A stretch of DNA of 14,028 bases from UBA965 sp046303375 (GTDB taxonomy: Bacteria > Chloroflexota > Chloroflexia > Chloroflexales > Roseiflexaceae): NCBI GenBank assembly GCA_046303375.1, contig JBKCGB010000159.1:1-14028 (forward strand), written 5' to 3'. A program made the translations under genes and the position numbers. The notes below the pieces were generated by a model, which made no database searches, was not told the origin of the DNA, and was given only the letters and a program-made list of their open reading frames with translations. Positions 6,354 to 12,454 of this stretch are shown one piece after another (the stretch's first letter is position 1; each line of letters starts with the position of its first letter).

Positions 6354-7529
6354 ATGACCATGTTGGCACGCGCCCAACAGTTGAGTGACGAGTTGATTCG
6401 CTTGCGCCGCGACATCCATGCGCATCCCGAGCTCGGCTTCCAAGAGTTCCGCACTGCCGCATTGGTGGCCGATACGCTGCGTGAAATCGGTGGTATCGAT
6501 ATACGCACAGGTGTGGGCAAAACTGGTGTAGTCGGCAGTATTGGTACGGGTGATGGGCCGACTATCGGCATTCGTGCCGACATGGACGCCTTGCCCATCC
6601 TCGAAGCCACTGGGACGGCGTTTGCGTCGCAAACAGCCGGCGTCATGCATGCCTGTGGCCATGACGCACACACTGCTATTCTATTGGGTGTAGCCCATCT
6701 GCTCAAAGATGAATTCGCCAAAGGCACGCTCAAAGGCAACGTGCGATTTCTTTTCCAACCGGCCGAAGAAGTCGGTGGTGATGGGGTCAGCGGTGCACCG
6801 TTGATGATGAAAGACGGTGCCATGGATGGCATCGATCACGTGATTGCGCTGCATGTCATCTCTGACATTCCGTATGGGCAAGCGGGCATGGTGCGTGGCC
6901 CCAATACGGCCGCATCTGATGGCTTCAAGGGCTGGGTGCGCGCCTCAGGCGGGCATGGTGCCTACCCGCACCTCGGTGGTGACCCGGTGTCGATGGCAGC
7001 GACGGTGGTGCAAGCCCTCAACGGTATTGTATCGCGCAAAATCGACCCGATGAAGCCGGCAGTGTGTAGCATCGGCATGATTCAGGGTGGTGGCGCATTC
7101 AATGTGATTCCCGCCGAAGTCATGATTGGTGGCACGTTGCGCAGCTTTGACCCCGGCGTACGCGAGCAGTTGTTTGTCGAAGTCGAGCGTGCGTTTTCAC
7201 TCGCGACGGCCATGGGGGGCTCATACGAGCTCAAATTGCAGCGTGGTTACCCGGCGGGCATCAACGATGCCACCGTGGCCCAATGGCTCGATGATGTGGC
7301 GAGCGAATACATCGGTGCCGAAAACATCGATCGTGTCACCAACGGCATGGGAGGTGAGGATTTTGCTTACATGCAACAGCTGGCCCCAGGTGCCATGATG
7401 ATGGTCGGTGCCGGGATTGGTGATATCAAGCGCCCACACCACACGCCAGTCTTTGACATTGACGAGCGCTGTATTCCGTTGGGTACGGCGATTCTGGCCG
7501 AGACGGTGCGGCGTTATTTGAGTCGTTAG
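6354..7529 (+). CDS. M20-family amidohydrolase, tandem copy 1
   Basis: This is a 391-aa zinc-type amidohydrolase/aminoacylase of the M20 (HipO/AbgB-like) family, which cleaves N-acyl amino acids or related amides in the cytoplasm. Motifs in order are RRDIHAHPELGFQE (18-31), IGIRADMDALPI (71-82), HACGHDAHTAILLG (99-112) with metal ligands C101 and H103, PAEE (136-139, general base and metal ligand), IALHV (H167), GGHGAYPH (199-206, dimerisation and substrate region) and HHTPVF (362-367). All key residues are present. GGAGAGG lies 6 nt before the ATG. It is the first of three paralogues in tandem: by hand count about 85% identical to copy 2 over residues 1-140 and about 72% over the rest, without gaps. 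The substrate cannot be read from the sequence; hippurate-, acetyl-diaminopimelate- and indoleacetyl-amino-acid-hydrolase labels are all possible. Confidence 0.9.
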   Translation: MTMLARAQQLSDELIRLRRDIHAHPELGFQEFRTAALVADTLREIGGIDIRTGVGKTGVVGSIGTGDGPTIGIRADMDALPILEATGTAFASQTAGVMHACGHDAHTAILLGVAHLLKDEFAKGTLKGNVRFLFQPAEEVGGDGVSGAPLMMKDGAMDGIDHVIALHVISDIPYGQAGMVRGPNTAASDGFKGWVRASGGHGAYPHLGGDPVSMAATVVQALNGIVSRKIDPMKPAVCSIGMIQGGGAFNVIPAEVMIGGTLRSFDPGVREQLFVEVERAFSLATAMGGSYELKLQRGYPAGINDATVAQWLDDVASEYIGAENIDRVTNGMGGEDFAYMQQLAPGAMMMVGAGIGDIKRPHHTPVFDIDERCIPLGTAILAETVRRYLSR

Positions 7530-7541
7530 GAGTTATCCCCT

Positions 7542-8717
7542 ATGTCTATGCTCGATCAAGCCAAACAACTCCAAGGCGAAATGTCGCGTTTGCGCCGTGA
7601 CATCCACGCGCACCCCGAGCTGGCATTCCAAGAGGTGCGCACGGCACAACTGGTGGCCGATACACTCAGTGAGATTGGTGGTATCGATATCCGTACGGGT
7701 GTCGGTATCACCGGCGTAGTGGGGAGTATCGGTACCGGCGACGGCCCGACCATCGGGATTCGTGCCGATATGGATGCGTTGCCTATTTTGGAAAACAGCG
7801 GCGTGGCGTTTTCGTCTCAAGTAGCCGGCAACATGCACGCCTGTGGGCATGACGCACATACGGCAATTCTGCTAGGGGTAGCACACCTACTCAAACAAGA
7901 ATTTGCCAAGGGCACGCTCAAAGGTAATGTACGATTTCTCTTCCAACCGGCTGAAGAGCTGGGTGGCGATGGTGTAAGCGGCGCCCCCAAAATGATTGCT
8001 GATGGTGCGCTCGTGGGCGTCGACCACGTCATCGCCTTGCATGTCGATGCCGATACGCCACTCGGTACCGTCAAACTGGTGCGTGGTCCGGTCACGGCCG
8101 CAGCCGATGCCTTCAAGGCGTGGGTACGGGCTGCAGGTGGCCATGGTGCATATCCACACAACGGCGGTGACCCGTTGGCGATGACGGCGGCGATTATTAC
8201 GGCGCTCAACGGGATCGTGTCGCGCAAAATCAACCCAATGAAGCAAGCCGTGTGTAGTCTGGGGATTGTGCAGGCCGGTACGGCCTTCAATATTATTCCG
8301 GCGGAAGTCTACTTCGCCGGCACGTTGCGTAGTTTCGACCCAGAGGTGCGCCAACAACTCTTTGATGAAGTTGAGCGTGCCTTTTCGCTGGCCAAAGGCA
8401 TGGGAGGCGAGTACCAGGTGGAAATCATCAAGGGCTACCCGGCCGGCCACAACGATCCCACCGTGGCGCAGTGGATGGATGACGTGGCGAGCGAATACGT
8501 GGGCGCCACGGCCGTCGATCGTGTCACCAAAGGCATGGCCGGCGAGGATTTCGCCTATATGCAACAACTCGCCCCGGGTGCCATGATGATGCTCGGTGCT
8601 GCCGTCGGCGACAAGCCACGCTCGCATCATACACCTGTATTTGATATTGACGAACGCTGTATGCCGTTGGGCGCCGCTATTTTGGCCGAAACGGTGAAAC
8701 GCTACCTGACGAAGTAA
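7542..8717 (+). CDS. M20-family amidohydrolase, tandem copy 2
   Basis: This second paralogue is also 391 aa and aligns to copy 1 without gaps (about 300 of 391 residues identical by hand count). Metal-site residues C101, H103, E138, E139, H167 and the HHTP motif (362-365) are intact, so it should be active. Differences gather in the middle domain (about 167-300), for example DADTPLGTVKLVRGPV against ISDIPYGQAGMVRGPN in copy 1, which suggests a changed substrate. It starts 12 nt after copy 1; the Shine-Dalgarno GGAG (7529-7532) begins on the last base of the copy 1 stop TAG, so translation is probably coupled. MSM at the start allows two nearby ATG codons; the first is the better choice by alignment. 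Confidence 0.9.
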   Translation: MSMLDQAKQLQGEMSRLRRDIHAHPELAFQEVRTAQLVADTLSEIGGIDIRTGVGITGVVGSIGTGDGPTIGIRADMDALPILENSGVAFSSQVAGNMHACGHDAHTAILLGVAHLLKQEFAKGTLKGNVRFLFQPAEELGGDGVSGAPKMIADGALVGVDHVIALHVDADTPLGTVKLVRGPVTAAADAFKAWVRAAGGHGAYPHNGGDPLAMTAAIITALNGIVSRKINPMKQAVCSLGIVQAGTAFNIIPAEVYFAGTLRSFDPEVRQQLFDEVERAFSLAKGMGGEYQVEIIKGYPAGHNDPTVAQWMDDVASEYVGATAVDRVTKGMAGEDFAYMQQLAPGAMMMLGAAVGDKPRSHHTPVFDIDERCMPLGAAILAETVKRYLTK

Positions 8718-8729
8718 AGGAATACCACC

Positions 8730-9929
8730 ATGTCAATGCTTGATCGTGCCAAAAAACTCCAACCTGAAATGTCACGCCTGCGCCGTGATATCCATGCGCA
8801 TCCCGAGCTCGCATTCCAAGAAGTGCGTACTGCGCAACTCGTTGCAGACACGCTCCACGAAATCGGCGGCATCGAGGTGCGTACCAATGTCGGGATTACC
8901 GGCGTAGTGGGCAGCATCGGTACCGGCGATGGCCCGACCATCGGCATTCGTGCCGACATGGATGCCTTGCCCATTTTGGAAAACAGTGGTGTGGATTTTT
9001 CATCCCAGACTGCCGGCAACATGCATGCCTGTGGGCATGACTCGCATACTGCTATTTTGTTGGGTGTGGCGCATCTCCTCAAAGAAGAATTCGCCAAAGG
9101 CACGCTCAAAGGCAACGTGCGCTTCCTCTTCCAACCGGCCGAAGAAGCCACTGGTGGTAAGCACCAAAGCGGCGCCCCCATGATGATGGATGACGGTGCA
9201 CTCGACGGTGTCGACCATGTTATCGCCTTGCATGTGGACTCAACCAGCCCGCTCGGGCATGCGTCACTGAAAAAAGGCCACAATACGGCGGCTGTGGATT
9301 CCTTCAAGGCTTGGATTCGTGGCACGGGTGGGCATGGTGCCTACCCGCACCAAGGCACCGATCCGCTGTGGATGCTCATCCCTGTCATGACTGCCCTGCA
9401 CAACATCGTGTCGCGCAAAGTCGACCCGATGGAGCCGGCAGTGGTCAGCCTGGGGGTGGTACGGGGCGGGACCGTGTCAAATGTGATTCCGGCTGAGGTC
9501 TATCTCGAAGGCACGTTGCGCAGCTACAGCGACAACGTACGCAAACAGCTCCTCGAAGAAGTGGAACGTGCCATTGCCTTGTGCAAAATCTATGACGGCG
9601 ACTATACGCTTGAAATCGAGCATGGCTACCCGGCCGGCTACAACGACCCGACTGTCACAGAGTGGATGGATGCGGTAGCGAGTGAAATTGTGGGCAGTGA
9701 GAATATCGAACGCAACCGCGCTGGCATGGGTGCAGAAGACTTCGCCTACATGCAGGCCAAAGCACCAGGAACCATGATTAGCGTTGGTGCTGCAGTAGGT
9801 GACTTCAAGCGTGCCCACCATACCCCGGTCTTTGCCATTAATGAGGATTACATGCCCATTGGGGCGGCGATTCTGGCCGAAACTGCGCGCCGTTTCTTGT
9901 CTGGTGAATTCACCAGCGACAAGAAGTAA
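8730..9929 (+). CDS. M20-family amidohydrolase, tandem copy 3
   Basis: This third paralogue, 399 aa, has a one-residue insertion around residues 140-147 (ATGGKHQSG) and a short extra tail (GEFTSDKK). The catalytic motifs HACGHDSHTAILLG, FQPAEE, IALHVD, GGHGAYPH and AHHTPVF are all present. Its N-terminal third is close to copy 2 (MSMLD, HPELAFQEVRTAQLVADTL, PILENSG), while the lid and middle region is the most divergent of the three (for example DPLWMLIPVMTALHNIVSRKVDPMEPAVVSLGVVRGG). This implies a different substrate or partner chain in a mixed dimer. AGGA (8718-8721) follows directly on the stop of copy 2, and the gene starts 12 nt after it, the same spacing as between copies 1 and 2. Confidence 0.9.
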   Translation: MSMLDRAKKLQPEMSRLRRDIHAHPELAFQEVRTAQLVADTLHEIGGIEVRTNVGITGVVGSIGTGDGPTIGIRADMDALPILENSGVDFSSQTAGNMHACGHDSHTAILLGVAHLLKEEFAKGTLKGNVRFLFQPAEEATGGKHQSGAPMMMDDGALDGVDHVIALHVDSTSPLGHASLKKGHNTAAVDSFKAWIRGTGGHGAYPHQGTDPLWMLIPVMTALHNIVSRKVDPMEPAVVSLGVVRGGTVSNVIPAEVYLEGTLRSYSDNVRKQLLEEVERAIALCKIYDGDYTLEIEHGYPAGYNDPTVTEWMDAVASEIVGSENIERNRAGMGAEDFAYMQAKAPGTMISVGAAVGDFKRAHHTPVFAINEDYMPIGAAILAETARRFLSGEFTSDKK

Positions 9930-9934
9930 CGGTC

Positions 9935-11119
9935 ATGACCACACGACACGTGGTGGTGTGTGCCGCGATACGCGCTCCCATCGGTAAATTTGGTGGCAGC
10001 CTCAAAGATGTCACCACCGTCGACCTCGGGGCGACGGTGGTGCGGGCGGCGGTGGCACGTGCCGGCATTGACCCGGCGCGCATCGAGCAGGCCTTTGTGG
10101 GCAACGTCATCCATACTGACATGCGCGACATGTATTTGGCACGTGCAGTGGCCATCAACGGTGGCTTGTCCATCGAAACACCGGCGCTGACGCTTAATCG
10201 TGTCTGTGGGAGCGGCTTGCAAGCTATCATCAGCGCCGCCCAAGCCATCATGCTCGGTGATTGCGATGTGGCGCTAGCGGGCGGCGTCGAGTCGATGAGC
10301 CGCGCCCCCTATTGGCTCCCTAGCCTGCGCTGGGGCCAACGCATCAACGACAGCACCGTGCGCGACCCCATGGTGGGGGCGACAACTGATCCCTTTGCGG
10401 GATGCGCCATGGGAATTACTGCGGAGAATGTGGCCAAACGCTACGGTGTGACGCGCGACATGCAGGATGCCTGGGCGCTCCAGAGCCAGCAACGGGCTGC
10501 TGCCGCGCAAGCGGCTGGTTTTTTTGATATGCAGATGGTGGCGATTGATGTACCCATGAAAGGTGGCACGCAAGCGTTTGCCAGTGACGAAGGCATTCGC
10601 GCCGATAGCACGCTTGCGACGCTCGCCAAATTGCGCCCGGCATTTGATGCCAATGGTAGTGTGACTGCAGGCAATTCGTCGAGCCTCAACGACGGTGCCG
10701 CCATGCTGATTGTGGCAGAGGCACAGGTGGCACGGGCCGCAGGCTGGCCGATTGTGGCACGTCTGGTGGGGTATAGCCACGCCGGTGTCGATCCTGACTA
10801 TATGGGCATTGGGCCCATCCCAGCCATCCAAAAGCTGTGGCAACGCACGGGCATCGGTCGTGATGCAGTGGCGCTCTACGAAGTCAACGAAGCCTTTGCG
10901 GCTCAAGCGGTGGCAGTGACGCAGACCTTGGGACTTGATCCGGCCATCGTCAATCCGCATGGCAGTGGTATCTCGCTCGGGCATCCGTTGGGAGCTACTG
11001 GTGCAATTATTGCGACCAAAGCTATCCATGAACTGCAGCGCACGGCTCAACAATATGCAGTGACGTCGTTGTGTATTGGTGGTGGCCAAGGGATTGCTGC
11101 CATGTGGGAGCGTGCATAG
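9935..11119 (+). CDS. Thiolase (acetyl-CoA acetyltransferase family)
   Basis: This 394-aa thiolase catalyses reversible Claisen condensation or thiolysis of acyl-CoA in the cytoplasm. The nucleophile is C91 in NRVCGSGLQ, the acid/base residues are H350 in NPHGSGISLGHPLGATGA and C380 in CIGGGQG, and NEAF is at 318-321. Length and all motifs are standard, so it should be active. The class could be acetoacetyl-CoA thiolase or a beta-ketoadipyl/3-ketoacyl-CoA thiolase; the sequence alone does not tell. It begins 5 nt after amidohydrolase copy 3 with only a weak ribosome site (AAGAAG overlapping the upstream end), which suggests translational coupling. It is the last gene before a strong terminator. 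Confidence 0.93.
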   Translation: MTTRHVVVCAAIRAPIGKFGGSLKDVTTVDLGATVVRAAVARAGIDPARIEQAFVGNVIHTDMRDMYLARAVAINGGLSIETPALTLNRVCGSGLQAIISAAQAIMLGDCDVALAGGVESMSRAPYWLPSLRWGQRINDSTVRDPMVGATTDPFAGCAMGITAENVAKRYGVTRDMQDAWALQSQQRAAAAQAAGFFDMQMVAIDVPMKGGTQAFASDEGIRADSTLATLAKLRPAFDANGSVTAGNSSSLNDGAAMLIVAEAQVARAAGWPIVARLVGYSHAGVDPDYMGIGPIPAIQKLWQRTGIGRDAVALYEVNEAFAAQAVAVTQTLGLDPAIVNPHGSGISLGHPLGATGAIIATKAIHELQRTAQQYAVTSLCIGGGQGIAAMWERA

Positions 11120-11130
11120 CATCGATACAA

Positions 11131-11162
11131 AACGCCGCCCGTGCCATGGCACGGGCGGCGTT
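11131..11162. terminator. Bidirectional terminator, perfect 32-bp palindrome
   Basis: Two 16-bp GC-rich arms (11131-11146 and 11147-11162) are exact reverse complements and meet at CCATGG; the RNA would fold with about a 14-bp stem and a 4-nt loop. It lies 11 nt after the thiolase stop and 12 nt after the gap stop on the other strand, between convergent genes. On the minus strand the arm runs into TTTT, while the plus strand has only a short TT, so it should work best for gap. Confidence 0.85.
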
Positions 11163-11174
11163 CGTGTGTGGGAT

Positions 11175-12218
11175 TTAGGCGTTGAAGTGGTCGGCGATGA
11201 AGGCGGTCAGGTCGGCCACGCGGTGTGAGTAGCCGTATTCGTTGTCGTACCACGAAATGACCTTGAACAGGTTGTCGCCCAAGCCAATCGTCAATTGCAG
11301 GTCGACAGTGCTCGACGCAGGGTCGCCCTTGAAGTCGCTCGAGACGAGTGGTTCGTCGGTGACACACAAGATGCCCTCGAGTGCTTCGCTCTGTGAGGCA
11401 GCGATGAAGGCATTGTTGATTTCTTCGACGCTCGTGCCCTTGTTGAGCTCAACCACGAAGTCGACCATTGATACGGTCGAGGTGGGGACACGCACCGCAA
11501 AGCCGGTGAACTTACCCTTGAGCTCGGGGATGACCAGCGCCACGGCCTGAGCGGCACCAGTGGTAGTGGGCACCATGTTCATGGCAGCAGCGCGGGCACG
11601 GCGCAGGTCGGCGTGCACGTTGTCTTGCAGATTCTGGTCCATGGTGTATGCATGAATCGTTGTCATCATGCCGCGCTTGATGCCGAACTTGTCGTTGAGC
11701 ACCTTAGCCACTGGTGCCAAACAGTTGGTCGTGCACGAGGCGTTGGAGATGATGTGGTGCTTGTCGTGATCGTACTTGTCTTCGTTGACGCCCATGCAGA
11801 TGGTCAAGTCTTCGCCCTTAGCAGGTGCGCTGATGATGACTTTCTTGGCACCGGCTTGCAAATGTGCCTTGGCCTTGTCGGCTTCGGTGAAGCGACCCGT
11901 TGATTCGATGACAATATCCACACCCAGCTTGCCCCATGGCAAGGCGGCGGGGTCGCGCTCTGCGAGCACTTCGAGCTTCATTTCGCGTTCGTTGCCATCA
12001 GCATCGTAGTAGGTGATTTCGAGAATCTGACCATTGGCCTTGACGTCACCATTGAATGGACCGTAGTTGGTGTCGTACTTGAGCAGATGCGCCAACGTTG
12101 CGACGTTAGAGAGGTCATTCACGGCCACGATTTCGAGCTCGTCACCGTACCATTCGAGCAACGCATTGAAGCTCTGGCGACCAATGCGCCCGAAACCGTT
12201 GATTGCTACACGTGTCAT
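11175..12218 (-). CDS. gap: Glyceraldehyde-3-phosphate dehydrogenase (type I)
   Basis: This cytoplasmic glycolytic/gluconeogenic enzyme converts glyceraldehyde 3-phosphate, NAD and phosphate to 1,3-bisphosphoglycerate. The protein is 347 aa. The Rossmann motif is INGFGRIGR (6-14), the cofactor-selecting region is VNDLSN with D35 (favouring NAD), the catalytic cysteine is C162 in SNASCTTNC, and the assisting histidine is H189 in TIHAYT. WYDNEYGYSHRV (323-334) closes the catalytic domain. Length and motifs are normal. GAGGAG lies 9 nt upstream of the ATG. It stands alone: the terminator palindrome lies downstream and a divergent membrane-protein gene upstream. No pgk or tpi follows, since the next gene is convergent. 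Confidence 0.97.
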   Translation of the reverse strand: MTRVAINGFGRIGRQSFNALLEWYGDELEIVAVNDLSNVATLAHLLKYDTNYGPFNGDVKANGQILEITYYDADGNEREMKLEVLAERDPAALPWGKLGVDIVIESTGRFTEADKAKAHLQAGAKKVIISAPAKGEDLTICMGVNEDKYDHDKHHIISNASCTTNCLAPVAKVLNDKFGIKRGMMTTIHAYTMDQNLQDNVHADLRRARAAAMNMVPTTTGAAQAVALVIPELKGKFTGFAVRVPTSTVSMVDFVVELNKGTSVEEINNAFIAASQSEALEGILCVTDEPLVSSDFKGDPASSTVDLQLTIGLGDNLFKVISWYDNEYGYSHRVADLTAFIADHFNA

Positions 12219-12332
12219 TGCGGATTACTCCTCTTTGTTATGAACATTGCACTGCGCGGCGGCGCGGCATCATCGCCCACACAAGACGTACCCACCCTGG
12301 CACATCTCGCCCCGTTCACGTTTACGCGCAAG

Positions 12333-12341
12333 ATTATACCA
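12333..12341 (-). promoter_or_regulatory. Candidate extended -10 promoter of gap
   Basis: On the minus strand TGG followed by a perfect TATAAT (12338-12333) makes an extended -10 element. The best -35 candidate at 17-nt spacing (GTGCCT) matches in only three positions. The predicted start near 12326 would leave a leader of about 108 nt. Confidence 0.5.
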
Positions 12342-12392
12342 CACAAACATGACCCAGGCACGTGCGTCAGAGTAAAGCGTTTTGGCGGTCTA

Positions 12393-12401
12393 TGTTACAA
12401 T
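12393..12401 (+). promoter_or_regulatory. Candidate extended -10 promoter of the repeat membrane protein
   Basis: TGT followed by TACAAT (12396-12401) resembles an extended -10 element; no good -35 box is seen at 16-18 nt. The predicted start near 12408 would leave a leader of about 47 nt before the ATG at 12455. Confidence 0.4.
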
Positions 12402-12454
12402 ATGCCTAAAGAGTGGTAGACAGTGATATTCAGTGAGTGAGAAAGGATGCACAC

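Larger units (their letters stand above)
12219..12454. other. Divergent intergenic region between gap and the repeat membrane protein
   Basis: It holds the ribosome-binding sites and candidate extended -10 promoters of both genes and a GC-rich stretch (about 12252-12270). No RNA gene or riboswitch was recognised. Confidence 0.5.

Noticed and set aside
7887..8630. Minus-strand open frames inside the amidohydrolase genes
   Set aside because: Similar antisense frames recur at matching positions in all three paralogues simply because the sense codons are similar; none shows a ribosome site or a known motif.
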